NCBI RefSeq assembly: GCF_000447295.1
Contig: NZ_KE650771.1
Location: 1,694,598 to 1,758,597 of the forward strand
Length of the DNA stretch: 64,000 nt
DNA from: Fischerella sp. PCC 9431
Lineage (GTDB): Bacteria; Cyanobacteriota; Cyanobacteriia; Cyanobacteriales; Nostocaceae
Direction: 5' to 3'
The notes under the pieces were generated by a model. The model saw only the letters and a program-made list of their open reading frames with translations, had not been told where the DNA came from and ran no database searches. The position numbers and the translations under genes were made by a program. Within the stretch, counting starts at the first letter, position 1, and the number at the start of each line of letters is the position of its first letter. Shown here in pieces: positions 27,681 through 36,823 of the stretch.

Positions 27681-30600
27681 ATGCTCAAGTGGCTAGTACA
27701 GTGGCTTAAAAAGTTGTGGAAGTCCCCCTATGGCAGAAAGCAGACTGCTGGTAGCAAAGCTATGGCAGGGTATCAGGTGGTAAAGCAGCTACCAGAACTG
27801 ACAAACGCGGATCTGGAATTTTTATTTACCCAACTGCTGGAAGGTGTGTATCAGGCGCGAGGCCAGCATTGGGCTATCAAATATCTGCAACGGATGGAAC
27901 ACCGCATCAGTACAGATCGCTGGATAGAGTGGCTGTTAAATTTTGGCGAGAAATTACTCACTTCACCTGCACCAAATAATCACCTAGCAGAAAGGATGGT
28001 GCAATTAGGTGAGTTGAGGATTGGAATGATTGGAGATCTCGCCTATGATATTGGTATACGCCTGTTAACACGCAATCTAGGCGGAGAATTTTGGCAAACT
28101 GATGCAAAAGAATTTGAAAATCCAGCCCCAGTACCTACGCCTGTTCCCTTACCACAACTGGAATTGATCTCAAATCTACCCAATCAAGACGAAGAAAATA
28201 CTATACCTACACTTGTTCCGGAAACTCCAGGGATAGATTTGATACGCAATCTCGGAGAAATTTTATGGGAGTATCAGGAAGTTGATGTAGCAAGCAAAAC
28301 ACTGACTAATTTTGTCCCGCCCTTGGATATAGTAAAAGAGGATACTGCTTGGCAAGAGTATGAAGAAGAAACTTGGGTCAGAGAAAGTCTCGCAGCCACA
28401 ACACTAGATGAATCTTGGAAAAATTCTCTGCCAACAGCAGACACTTCACTAGATGATTTATTAGTGAGGTTAGAGCAGAGTACTAATTTAGTACAACAGT
28501 TAGCTGTGGGATTGGGAATTCAAACCAGCGACACTGATGCGATTATAGAAGCACTCAGCGATGAAACAAATGGAAATACTGTCCAAGCAGAAGCCTGGTT
28601 TTATGAAGGTCTGCAACAAGCTAAAATAGGCGATTTGGCAGGAGCGCTGAAATACTACAATAAGAGCTTAGAATTAAATCCTCATGCTTATGAATATTGG
28701 TTTAACCGGGGTTTAACACTATTTTATTTAGGAAATTTTACTGAAGCGATCGCATCTTATAATCGAGCAATTCAGATTAAACCTGATTTTTACAAAGGTT
28801 GGTATAACAGAGGTGCAGCTTTGAGTGAATTAGGGAATTTTACCGAAGCGATCGCTTCATTTGATGAAGCTTTAAACTTGAAAGGTGATTACCAAGAAGC
28901 TTGGTCTGCACGAGGCTTGGTACAGTTGAAGCTAGGAAATTTACCCGAAGCAATTGCTAGTTTTGATGCTTCATTACAAATGCAACCCCAAGATCCAGAA
29001 ACCTGGTATTTCCGGGGAACTGCATTAACAGAAGCCGGACAAAATTATGATGCGATCGCCTGCTACAATCAAGCCCTTGAATATTATCCTGAATTTGATT
29101 TGGCTTGGTATAAACGAGGTGTAGCACTATTTAACGTCGGTAACTGGGAAGAGGCGATCGCCAATTATCATCAAGCCATTCAAATTAACCCTGGATGTTA
29201 TGAAGCTTGGTATGGGTTGGCTGGTGTTAAGGAAAAAGTAGGCAAAATTGCAGAAGCGATCGCAGCCTACGATCAATGTACACAAATTCAACCCAACTTC
29301 CACGAAGCTTGGATTGATCGAGGCGTCATCTTAGCAAATCTGGGAAAATGGGAAGAAGCGATCGCCTCTTGGGATAAAGCCATAGCGATTAATCCTGATT
29401 TTTATTTAACCTGGTTTAACCGGGGTGTAGCCTTAGATAATTTAGGACGTCGCCAAGAAGCGATTGCTTCCTACGACAAAGCCATAGAAATACAAAGCGA
29501 CTTTTACCTTGCTTGGTACAACCGAGGTTTAGCTCAATTCTATTTAGGACAATTTGAAGAAGCCATAGTTTCTTATGATAGCGCTTTACAAATTCAACCA
29601 GACTACTGGGAAGCTTGGCTAGGTCGAGGTAATGCTGCTGGAAATGCAATTATGCTGGAATGGCAATCAAATGTATATAGTAGCATCGCGACTGATAATC
29701 ATGTCCTCAACGAACGTGGCTATGAGGGAAAATTGGCAAGTTATCAGGAAGGGTTGAGATATGTTAATCCAAATACTCATCCTGAAGGCTGGGGAAGATT
29801 ATGTTTGGCGATCGGTAATGCTCACTATGATCGAGGTAAAAGACATCCTCTACCCCGTCATTATTGGCTAGAAGCTGCTGCTGCTTACGAAAATGCACTC
29901 ATTAGTCTTACAGAAGAAGTTTTTCCTCTGTTGCATTTGGAGACTCTGCAAAATCTCATTAAAACCTTAGTTGTTTTGGGAGAAACAAAACAAGCACACC
30001 AATATCAACAAAATGGTATTTTGTTATTGCAAAGTCTCTTAAATGAACCTACTCGCAGCAATGCAGACAAAAAACAACTGGCTTTAAGATTTGCAGGTTT
30101 AGGACAATTAGCAGTTGATATCGCCATACAATTTGGAGAATTAGCACAAGGTTGGGAAATCGCCGAATATGGTAAAAATGCGTGCTTTACCTGGCTACTT
30201 TCTGATTTATCTCAACAATTTACCTCACCCAGTTACACTGATATTCACCAATTACTTAATCCCAAAACGGCAATAATTTACTGGCATATTAGTCCATGTA
30301 CATTACGCACTTTTGTCATTAAATATAAATCACCTGAACCAATTCCAATTTTTACACCTGTACTCAACTTTGCCTCAATTAATGATTTACCTGTACCCGA
30401 AGCAGTCGCACGTTTGATTGCATTTGAAGATTGGATTGAACAATGGGATCAACAATATCAAGAATATTTCTGTGTCAGTGAAGAAGAACAAAGCACAAAC
30501 AAATATTCCTGGGACTTAGACATTGAACGTAAGCTGCTGCAACTCAAAAAAATACTTAATCTTTCTGCGATTGTCCAAGAACTAGAAGACATCAACCAAT

Positions 30601-31484
30601 TGATTTTGATTCCTCACTGTGATTTACATAAGTTACCTCTTCATGCGCTTTTTTATCTAGATGATCTTGCTGAGGAACAATCAAAAAATGTGTCATCTCA
30701 TTTCAATATCACTTATCTGTCAAGCGCACAGATGGGTTTATCTCTGAAAGAAAAATCTATAGAAAAAACAAATGCAAAGCGGATTTTATGTGTTGAGCAA
30801 GCGACAGGTTCCTCAAAACAAAAATTTACTAAGGTTGAAACCGAAGTAATTAGTCAAATATTTGCCAATTTCCAATGTATTCCAGAAGCAAGAGCAACTA
30901 AAGAGTATGTGATAAATTGCCTACTTAAGGATTACAATATATTTCATTTTATGGGGCAAATAATTGAGAATAATCGTCAACCATATGCATCAGAATTAGT
31001 ATTAGCCAATCAAGCGAAAGTTACTCTTACAGAACTCGATCTCAATCAATTGGCAAACTACAAACTTATTACCTGCTGCAATATCGAAACTGCTTTTGCG
31101 ACTTACCAAACTATTACTACTGAATATACTGGATTAGCTACTAGTTTGCTGAATTTGGGAATTCCTCATACAGTCACTAATCTTTGGAATGTAGAATCTC
31201 CAGCTAGCACTTTGGTGATTATAGGATTTTATCAACGAATCCAGCAAAATAAATCACCTGCGATCGCTTTTGCAGAGACAATTCTCTGGCTAAAGGAATT
31301 AACTGCCTCTGAATTAACACAATGGTATGAACAATTGTTAAAACAAATGCCTTCGGATGTATTAAGAATTAAAACGCATTTAGCATCCGAACTATACAAA
31401 ACTAGTCAAATGCCACCACAGACAAAAATTTATCATCATCCCTATTATTGGGCAGGATTTAAGCTTACAGGTAAATTGGACTAG
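27681..31484 (+). CDS. TPR-CHAT protein with a probably inactive caspase-like domain
   Basis: A 1267-residue protein. An N-terminal helical region (1-300) is followed by about ten tetratricopeptide repeats (about 305-665), with the repeating pattern AWYNRG..L..LG...EAIASYD.A..I.P. A further helical part and a C-terminal CHAT domain (about 860-1267), ending in the family mark HPYYWAGFKLTG, complete the protein. CHAT domains are caspase/separase-like Cys peptidases. The histidine motif, normally HF-x-GH, reads FHFMGQ (about 1086-1091). The cysteine motif, normally SACETA before TITTEY, reads CNIETA (about 1131). Both catalytic residues therefore appear replaced (His to Gln, Cys to Ile). A scaffold or decoy role is inferred. 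Start: ATG at 27681 with no close neighbour. Confidence 0.88.
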   Translation: MLKWLVQWLKKLWKSPYGRKQTAGSKAMAGYQVVKQLPELTNADLEFLFTQLLEGVYQARGQHWAIKYLQRMEHRISTDRWIEWLLNFGEKLLTSPAPNNHLAERMVQLGELRIGMIGDLAYDIGIRLLTRNLGGEFWQTDAKEFENPAPVPTPVPLPQLELISNLPNQDEENTIPTLVPETPGIDLIRNLGEILWEYQEVDVASKTLTNFVPPLDIVKEDTAWQEYEEETWVRESLAATTLDESWKNSLPTADTSLDDLLVRLEQSTNLVQQLAVGLGIQTSDTDAIIEALSDETNGNTVQAEAWFYEGLQQAKIGDLAGALKYYNKSLELNPHAYEYWFNRGLTLFYLGNFTEAIASYNRAIQIKPDFYKGWYNRGAALSELGNFTEAIASFDEALNLKGDYQEAWSARGLVQLKLGNLPEAIASFDASLQMQPQDPETWYFRGTALTEAGQNYDAIACYNQALEYYPEFDLAWYKRGVALFNVGNWEEAIANYHQAIQINPGCYEAWYGLAGVKEKVGKIAEAIAAYDQCTQIQPNFHEAWIDRGVILANLGKWEEAIASWDKAIAINPDFYLTWFNRGVALDNLGRRQEAIASYDKAIEIQSDFYLAWYNRGLAQFYLGQFEEAIVSYDSALQIQPDYWEAWLGRGNAAGNAIMLEWQSNVYSSIATDNHVLNERGYEGKLASYQEGLRYVNPNTHPEGWGRLCLAIGNAHYDRGKRHPLPRHYWLEAAAAYENALISLTEEVFPLLHLETLQNLIKTLVVLGETKQAHQYQQNGILLLQSLLNEPTRSNADKKQLALRFAGLGQLAVDIAIQFGELAQGWEIAEYGKNACFTWLLSDLSQQFTSPSYTDIHQLLNPKTAIIYWHISPCTLRTFVIKYKSPEPIPIFTPVLNFASINDLPVPEAVARLIAFEDWIEQWDQQYQEYFCVSEEEQSTNKYSWDLDIERKLLQLKKILNLSAIVQELEDINQLILIPHCDLHKLPLHALFYLDDLAEEQSKNVSSHFNITYLSSAQMGLSLKEKSIEKTNAKRILCVEQATGSSKQKFTKVETEVISQIFANFQCIPEARATKEYVINCLLKDYNIFHFMGQIIENNRQPYASELVLANQAKVTLTELDLNQLANYKLITCCNIETAFATYQTITTEYTGLATSLLNLGIPHTVTNLWNVESPASTLVIIGFYQRIQQNKSPAIAFAETILWLKELTASELTQWYEQLLKQMPSDVLRIKTHLASELYKTSQMPPQTKIYHHPYYWAGFKLTGKLD

Positions 31485-31487
31485 TTA

Positions 31488-31610
31488 TTGGGGATCGGGG
31501 ACTTATCAATTAAAAATTAAAAATTAAAAATTTGGAGCAGGGTGCAGGGTGCAGGGAGAATAACCAATGCCCAATGCCCAATGCCCAATGCCCAATGCCC
31601 AATGCCCAAA
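31488..31610. repeat. Short tandem repeats (AATGCCC and relatives)
   Basis: ATTAAAAATTAAAAATTAAAAATT-like units (about 31509-31533), GCAGGGT units, and at least six AATGCCC heptamers (about 31564-31608) lie between the CHAT gene and the next gene. Confidence 0.75.
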
Positions 31611-31694
31611 AACAACATATAACTTAAAGCAGCTTTGCGTTTCCTCTGAGTCTGATAGAATATCTAGGTTGTTTAATTCTCATTTCGTCCGTCT

Positions 31695-32198
31695 TTGAGC
31701 CAGTCAATAGACCTTATTAACGTCGATACATTAGCCCAAGAACTGGCGACCATCCAGCAAACTGGTTCTAAACGAATCGCCTTATTGGGTTCGCGTCATG
31801 TCCCGATTACGCATCAAAATCTTATTGAGATGATGACTTTTGCCCTGGTTTTATCAGGGAACCAGATCATCACCTCTGGTGCAACGGGAACTAATTCAGC
31901 TGCGATCAAGGGAGCTATGCGGGCCGATCCCAAATTTTTAACTGTGATTCTGCCCCAAAGCTTGGAACGTCAGCCCTATGAATCCCGCCTGCAACTAGAA
32001 CAAGTTATGCATTTGGTGGAAAATCCCAGCAATGATCATCTGTCTCTCGCAGAGGCTAGTTACCTGTGCAATAAGGAGATTGTCTCCCGTTGTCAGCAAT
32101 TAGTTTGCTTTGCGTTTCATGACAGTGGTATTCTGTTGCAAACTTGTCAAGAAGCAGAAGAACATAGAAAATTGGTGACGCTGTTTTACTTTGATTAG
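31695..32198 (+). CDS. DprA/LOG-like Rossmann-fold protein
   Basis: A 167-residue single-domain protein with a nucleotide-binding Rossmann-like fold: a strand and loop RIALLGSRHVPITHQ (about 27), QIITSGATGTNSAAIKGAMRAD (about 58-79), TVILPQSLERQP, and CQQLVCFAFHDSGILLQTCQEAEEHRK. The GS-R-x(n)-SG-A-G pattern is shared by DprA-type recombination mediators and LOG/SLOG proteins. The protein is shorter than full DprA, and I cannot assign a reaction. It starts at TTG 31695; no ATG is in frame nearby and the N-terminus MSQSIDLINVDTLAQEL looks natural. It stands alone. Confidence 0.75.
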   Translation: MSQSIDLINVDTLAQELATIQQTGSKRIALLGSRHVPITHQNLIEMMTFALVLSGNQIITSGATGTNSAAIKGAMRADPKFLTVILPQSLERQPYESRLQLEQVMHLVENPSNDHLSLAEASYLCNKEIVSRCQQLVCFAFHDSGILLQTCQEAEEHRKLVTLFYFD

Positions 32199-32400
32199 TC
32201 ATTGGTCGTAAAACAAGCGGTACACTTTACTTCCCCAACCATAAGGAGTGAGTGTTTTCAACTGTAAGACTAGTGACTTTCGGGTAATGAGTGAACAAAA
32301 CACTATGGACACGTGTGAGTCAGAAAAACTGATCTTGCAAGTGTCCTTGAGTTTGTTTTGCTGCTAATAGACGATGCACCCCTACTAACTGCATTAGCAG

Positions 32401-33144
32401 TTAGCCTTCGGACATATTGGCCTCGATAATATTTGCTGCAAAGCTTTGGTAAGCAGCACCAATCTGTTTTGCCATTGAGTCAGGAAAGACATGAAAATCC
32501 CCAGCCTCTAGGGCTTTGATAATTCCTTCAGCAACTAATGTGGGAGGCTCTGCAATCTCAGTCAGCCCTGCTGCATCACCCATATCCGTGGCAATTGGAC
32601 CAGGATGAACACTCAGTACAATTGTACCCTGCTCGCTTAATAACTCCCGCAATGCCTGGGTAATGGAATAGGCTGCGGCTTTTGAGGCACAATAGGTAGC
32701 ACAATTAGAGAAAGTCTTCATCGAAACGACAGAGTTAAGTTGAGCAAAAACCCCACCTCCGTTAGCTTTGAGTACGGGAGCAAATGCCTGTGCCATGTGA
32801 ATCAGACCGTACACATTGATTTTCATCTCTGATTCAAGTGCTGCGATCGCATTATCGCTTAGAGGAGTCGAATTTGTGTATATCCCTGCATTGTTAACAA
32901 CCACCTGCACATCTTTCGCGGTTTCAGCTGCGCTAAAAATAGATTGAGGATCTGCCAAATCAATCTGAATCGACACTACCTGATCGCCATATTTTTCCAC
33001 TAATGGAGCAGCATTTTCCAGTTTGCGAACAGCAGCATATACTTTAGTAGCTCCATGTTCTATAAAGGATTCAACCAGCGCCTTGCCGATACCACGATTT
33101 GCGCCTGTAACCAGAATGATTTTATTGTTGATGTTGTAGGTCAT
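32401..33144 (-). CDS. SDR family NAD(P)-dependent oxidoreductase
   Basis: A 247-residue classical short-chain dehydrogenase/reductase. The dinucleotide-binding motif TGANRGIG is at residues 13-20, NNAG is near residue 87, and the catalytic Ser (LNSVVS, about 138) and YCASK (Tyr about 150, Lys about 154) are present. The sequence resembles bacterial SDRs of broad or unknown substrate. A GGAGAAA-type ribosome site precedes the ATG at 33144. The flanking genes are unrelated, so the substrate is unknown. Confidence 0.9.
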   Translation of the reverse strand: MTYNINNKIILVTGANRGIGKALVESFIEHGATKVYAAVRKLENAAPLVEKYGDQVVSIQIDLADPQSIFSAAETAKDVQVVVNNAGIYTNSTPLSDNAIAALESEMKINVYGLIHMAQAFAPVLKANGGGVFAQLNSVVSMKTFSNCATYCASKAAAYSITQALRELLSEQGTIVLSVHPGPIATDMGDAAGLTEIAEPPTLVAEGIIKALEAGDFHVFPDSMAKQIGAAYQSFAANIIEANMSEG

Positions 33145-33325
33145 TTGGATTTCTCCTTTTGGTTTATGCTCTCTACTTGTGCTTGGAATTATTAGTCAAT
33201 ATTTAGAAAAAAATTAGATGCTCTCTAGAAAGGATATAGCGGAATCAAACTAAGATGAATTTTTCGCTCAAATTTGGAATAACATAAGCTGAGTGGTCAA
33301 TTCCTCCGCTAGGAAAAACGTTTTT

Positions 33326-33706
33326 ATGACAAAAGTCACAGCGCAAGAAATAGCACAGTTTCGCTCTCAACTAGCAGAATATCCAACAGTGATGGAAGCA
33401 CTGGATGTAATTGAGGATTGTGATGGCGATCTGGAAGATGCAGCAATGACATTAGCTATTCGAGCTGGACAACAACCAGAAACAGATAATTCAGAGTGGT
33501 TAGATGCTTTGGCGAAAAAGTGGCGCACTTTGATTTGTGAACAAGGATATCGCGAAGATTTACTCCAAGGTTCAGTCCAAAGCTTGATGGCACAGATCAA
33601 AACAATATCTACATTTCCCCAAATTTTAGCAACACCAGTTTTGATGTATGTGTTCAAACAAGGTGTAAACTCTTTTTGCGAACCACTAGATGAAGTTTTG
33701 GAATAG
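33326..33706 (+). CDS. Conserved cyanobacterial protein of unknown function
   Basis: About 126 residues, soluble. The first 60 residues are helical and resemble a UBA-like or short three-helix fold: EIAQFRSQLAEYPTVMEALDVIEDCDGDLEDAAMTLAIRAG. The remainder is helical, with WLDALAKKWRTLICEQGYREDLL and a hydrophobic end. I recognise it as a protein type seen in cyanobacterial genomes but cannot name a function. The ATG at 33326 is preferred to the upstream GTG/ATG extension at 33293 (MVNSSARKNVF), which has no ribosome site. Confidence 0.7.
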   Translation: MTKVTAQEIAQFRSQLAEYPTVMEALDVIEDCDGDLEDAAMTLAIRAGQQPETDNSEWLDALAKKWRTLICEQGYREDLLQGSVQSLMAQIKTISTFPQILATPVLMYVFKQGVNSFCEPLDEVLE

Positions 33707-33735
33707 CATTGCTCAATCTTTCGTAAGATTCAAAA

Positions 33736-33860
33736 TCTCCAGGAGCATCCCAAAGTTTCAAAAAATCCGCCGGCGATTGAAATCGCAGTCTTATAGCTAA
33801 AGTCTACTTAAGTAGACTACTAGTTGACCAACCCAAAATCGACGGGTGGAGGCTGACGCG
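33736..33860. repeat. Partial hairpin element with a shared end sequence
   Basis: The left end AGGAGCATCCCAAAGTTTCAA (about 33741-33760) matches the left terminal repeat of the element at 35377-35550. It is followed by GCGATTGAAATCGC (33773-33786) and AGTCTACTTAAGTAGACT (33801-33818). The right end of the element was not found, so the copy appears truncated. Confidence 0.6.
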
Positions 33861-33978
33861 GAGAATATTTACACTCGGCAAAGTTGGTCTGGTAGACTAC
33901 TATGACAATTGGCCTTTGACCATTGACTCCTGATACCCTGGTAAATAGGGTAAATTAAGACAACTGTATATTAGATAA

Positions 33979-34473
33979 ATGAATTACCTTATTGCCGTAT
34001 TAGCAGACCGTATCCAAGCCGAAGCAGCTTACTTAGCCTTAGAAAAAGAAGGCATAAAAGGTACAATTCTTGGTAAGGGCTATAAAAGTGCCGATGAGTT
34101 TGGCTTAATTGACCCCAAAGAAGTAGCTCAAAAGCAAGCAAGACTAATGGCTTTTTGGCTAATACCCTTTGGATTTTTTGCAGGAGCAACTTTCAGTCTG
34201 ATTACTGGGTTAGATACCTTTGCTTGGGCGGGTGAAATTGGTAATCATGTAGTAGGGGGATTGCTGGGAGCAGCAAGTGGTGCTTTGGGTAGTCTATTTG
34301 TTGGTGGTGGAGTTGGGTTAATTACTGGTAGTGGCGATGCTTTACCCTACCGTAACCGCTTGAATGAAGGTAAATACTTAATAGTGGTGCAAGGTTCTGA
34401 AAGTGTTCACCGTCAAGCAACTAGGATTTTACGTCAGTTTGAACCAGAAAATATTCAAGGTTATAAAGAATAG
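33979..34473 (+). CDS. Small membrane protein with glycine-rich spans, unknown function
   Basis: A 164-residue protein. The N-terminal 55 residues resemble a small regulatory domain (MNYLIAVLADRIQAEAAYLALEKEGI, as in general-stress-type proteins that begin with a ferredoxin-like strand-helix). Then come two hydrophobic segments, LMAFWLIPFGFFAGATFSLITG (about 58-79) and a glycine-rich HVVGGLLGAASGALGSLFVGGGVGLITG (about 92-119). The C-terminal part, LIVVQGSESVHRQATRILRQF, is another alpha/beta segment. The function is unknown. The glycine zipper-like second span suggests oligomer packing in the membrane. A gene for an S4-domain protein follows 60 bp downstream and may be in the same transcript. 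Confidence 0.72.
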   Translation: MNYLIAVLADRIQAEAAYLALEKEGIKGTILGKGYKSADEFGLIDPKEVAQKQARLMAFWLIPFGFFAGATFSLITGLDTFAWAGEIGNHVVGGLLGAASGALGSLFVGGGVGLITGSGDALPYRNRLNEGKYLIVVQGSESVHRQATRILRQFEPENIQGYKE

Positions 34474-34532
34474 TTTTAGTTGTTTGTGGTTTTTTCAAAC
34501 CACCAAAAACCAACCATCAATAATATGAAATA

Positions 34533-35312
34533 ATGCTACCAAGAGAAGAACTTTTAAAAGGTGTTGAAAATAGAGATACTGTTGCTCGTGTCATTGATCA
34601 AGCAGAACAAGCGATTAAAACTTGGGAAGTTGTTTTCACAGATTTTGTTTCTCCCCCAGAGTTGGCGGAAATTCAACGGGTATTTAGTAGGTTAACTGAG
34701 GTGCAATTACAGGTGTGGGGGGGATATCCGCAAGCAGAACGTCAAAGAATTGCGATCGCACGTTCGGAACTTCCTTTAGATGTATCGCAAGTGGCGATCG
34801 CAGCACTCGATATTGCAGGAAATTTTCTGTTTGATACTGCAACTCACCGCGATTTTTTAGGCGCGATGTTAGGAACTGGTATTATCCGTGAAAAGACCGG
34901 GGATATTATTGTACTAGGCGAACGGGGAGCGCAGGCGGTTGTCGTACCAGAATTAGTAGAATTTTTAGAAATGAACTTGAAGCAAGTGCGTTCAGTTCCG
35001 GTGAAAACTCAACGCATTGATTTAAGTGAATTAAAAATACGAGAACCGAAGAAAAAAGAATTAACCACCGTTGAAGCTTCCTTACGATTAGATGCGATCG
35101 CCTCAGCCGGGTTTGGTATGTCTCGCAGTAAAATGGTGGAATTAATTGATGGCGGTGATGTACGCGTCAATTGGAAAGAAATTACTCAAGCTAGTTCTCA
35201 AGTCAAAACAGGTGATTTAATTGCTATTCGCGGTAAAGGACGTTTGGAAGTTGGAGAAATTGCAATTACTAAAAAAGAGAGATATCGTGTACAACTAACT
35301 CGTTATATGTAG
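34533..35312 (+). CDS. Photosystem II S4-domain protein (YlmH family)
   Basis: A 259-residue RNA-binding protein. The N-terminal two thirds match the YlmH fold (VFTDFVSPPELAEIQRVF, VWGGYPQAERQRIAIA, FLGAMLGTGIIREKTGDIIV). The S4 domain is at the C-terminus (about 182-250, with VEASLRLDAIASAGFGMSRSK, DGGDVRVNWKEI and GDLIAIRGKGRL), which binds structured RNA. In cyanobacteria and plants the family is annotated as a photosystem II S4-domain protein; in Bacillus, YlmH acts on stalled ribosomes. The local context does not decide between these. Start: ATG at 34533. Confidence 0.9.
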   Translation: MLPREELLKGVENRDTVARVIDQAEQAIKTWEVVFTDFVSPPELAEIQRVFSRLTEVQLQVWGGYPQAERQRIAIARSELPLDVSQVAIAALDIAGNFLFDTATHRDFLGAMLGTGIIREKTGDIIVLGERGAQAVVVPELVEFLEMNLKQVRSVPVKTQRIDLSELKIREPKKKELTTVEASLRLDAIASAGFGMSRSKMVELIDGGDVRVNWKEITQASSQVKTGDLIAIRGKGRLEVGEIAITKKERYRVQLTRYM

Positions 35313-35376
35313 TTGTTAATGATTATTTAATTAGTCGTTGGTTGTTGTTTAGAAAATTTAAAAAACGATAATTTCT

Positions 35377-35550
35377 GGGAGCATCCCAATTTTTTCAAAA
35401 TACCCTCAAGCAAAGGGTTAAAACCCTTTGCTAATAGCGCAAGTCGTCTGAAGACGACTTTATAAAATCAAACAGTCTGCTTTAAGCAGACTTGAACTAT
35501 GAGACTGCGATTGAAATCGCAGGCGTTTTTTGAACATTTGGGATGCTCCC
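35377..35550. repeat. MITE-like element with 13-bp terminal inverted repeats and four hairpins
   Basis: GGGAGCATCCCAA at 35377-35389 pairs with TTGGGATGCTCCC at 35538-35550. Internal hairpins: 35410-35431 (GCAAAGGGTT/AACCCTTTGC), 35442-35459 (AGTCGTCT/AGACGACT), 35474-35492 (AGTCTGCT/AGCAGACT) and 35507-35520 (GCGATT/AATCGC). No transposase is encoded. Confidence 0.75.
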
Positions 35551-35556
35551 TAATTT

Positions 35557-35623
35557 CTTGGTGTCTTAGTGTCTTGGTGTTTCAAGTATTGTTTTTTCAA
35601 CACAAAGACACTAAGACACCAAG
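35557..35623. repeat. Inverted repeat with 25-bp arms
   Basis: CTTGGTGTCTTAGTGTCTTG (35557-35576 and on to 35581) is complementary to 35599-35623 with one mismatch. The arms themselves contain the tandem word GTGTCTTAGTGTCTT. The loop is 17 bases. Confidence 0.7.
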
Positions 35624-35687
35624 AGCGATTTCAATCGTGGGCGGATTTTTTGAATATTTGGGATAGTCCCCCGGACAATCAATACTT

Positions 35688-36464
35688 TTAAGCTTTAAAC
35701 TGCTTTTCCAAAAGATTCAGCAAGGTTTCCCGTGGAACGAAACCAGCTACTTTTGTAATGAAGTGAGTAGAAAGACCACCAATCACAACGGTAGAATCTC
35801 CTCTTTCTAATGCTTTGAGGGTTTCTTGTACTACTTCTTCTGGGGTGGATATTTGATTAGTTTTATTTGCTAACGTTGGTGGAAATTTTGCTTCTGTAAA
35901 AAACTCAGTTTCCGTTGGACCTGGACAGGAAACTAAAACGCGGATACCATATTTACGATTTTCTGCCCACAATGCTTGACTAAAATTACGAACAAAAGCT
36001 TTGCTCGCAGAATAAACAGACAGATATGGCATTGGTTGAAATGCAGCGATCGAAGATACATTAATTATGCTGCCAGAACGGCGTTCTCGCATCAAAGGCA
36101 AATATTTATGAGTTAAATCTACTAGTGCCAAAATATTGAGTTGGATCATTTTGATTTGCCGTTCTTCATCTGTTTCGGCAAAATCTCCATAGTCTCCAAA
36201 ACCAGCATTATTAATTAATAAATCAATCGTCAATTCTTTTTGTATAGTAAAGTCAAATACAGCATTAGTAGTACCTATTTCTGTCAAGTCTTTTGCTATT
36301 ACATCAACTTTAACTTGAAATTTTTGCTGTAATTGCTTTGCTAATTCATTTAATTTGTTTTCTGAGCGAGCAACAAGAACAAGATTATAATTTTGTGCAG
36401 CTAGCTCCTCAGCAAAGGCTTTACCGATACCACCGGAGGCTCCTGTAATTAAAGCAGTTGACAT
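35688..36464 (-). CDS. SDR family oxidoreductase (DltE-like)
   Basis: A 258-residue classical SDR. The cofactor motif TGASGGIGKAFA is at residues 7-18, NNAGFGDYG is near 85, the catalytic Ser in INVSSIAAF is near 139, and YSASKAFV (Tyr about 153, Lys about 157) is present. The C-terminal half, with SCPGPTETEFF and PEEVVQETLKALERGDSTVVIGG, is typical of the DltE/YqjQ subgroup of SDRs, whose substrates are mostly unknown. It carries no signal peptide and is cytoplasmic. It is separated from hisD by 359 bp with a divergent arrangement. Start: ATG at 36464. Confidence 0.9.
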   Translation of the reverse strand: MSTALITGASGGIGKAFAEELAAQNYNLVLVARSENKLNELAKQLQQKFQVKVDVIAKDLTEIGTTNAVFDFTIQKELTIDLLINNAGFGDYGDFAETDEERQIKMIQLNILALVDLTHKYLPLMRERRSGSIINVSSIAAFQPMPYLSVYSASKAFVRNFSQALWAENRKYGIRVLVSCPGPTETEFFTEAKFPPTLANKTNQISTPEEVVQETLKALERGDSTVVIGGLSTHFITKVAGFVPRETLLNLLEKQFKA

Positions 36465-36823
36465 TTGAAATTATGAGGATGAATGTTAGTAATTTTATAT
36501 ATATTAACAATATTTGCTTGATATTTTACCTGCCTAGAGTCATAAGCTGAAAAGCTCAACAATATAACTAAACGCTCTATAGCAATCCTATATGATTTGC
36601 GAGAATTGCAAGCTCAAGCGATGCTGGATGGTGATGATATTATTGGAATGATTTTAGATGGCAAATCTTGAATTTCTACTAATCTTCCCATACCTCATGC
36701 GATCGCAATCTATGCTGGCAAGTAAGCGATCGCAGAGTTGAAACTTTGTTAAAATACTTAACTTCCGCCTTAAACTAAAATTATCATCCTCCAAAATCAC
36801 GCACTACTGCCGAGAGACTTACC
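36465..36823. other. Intergenic region with a short protein-like frame
   Basis: Between the divergent SDR and hisD genes. A frame without a start codon between stops (36543-36671) ends in YDLRELQAQAMLDGDDIIGM... and has good coding character, so it may be the 3' remnant of a lost gene. The remainder is AT-rich with two GCGATCGC sites. Confidence 0.4.

Larger units (their letters stand above)
35313..35687. other. Intergenic region occupied by nested hairpin elements
   Basis: No gene. The region is almost filled by a 174-bp element with terminal inverted repeats (35377-35550), a 25-bp-arm inverted repeat (35557-35623) and a further copy of the right end (about 35647-35670). Confidence 0.7.
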
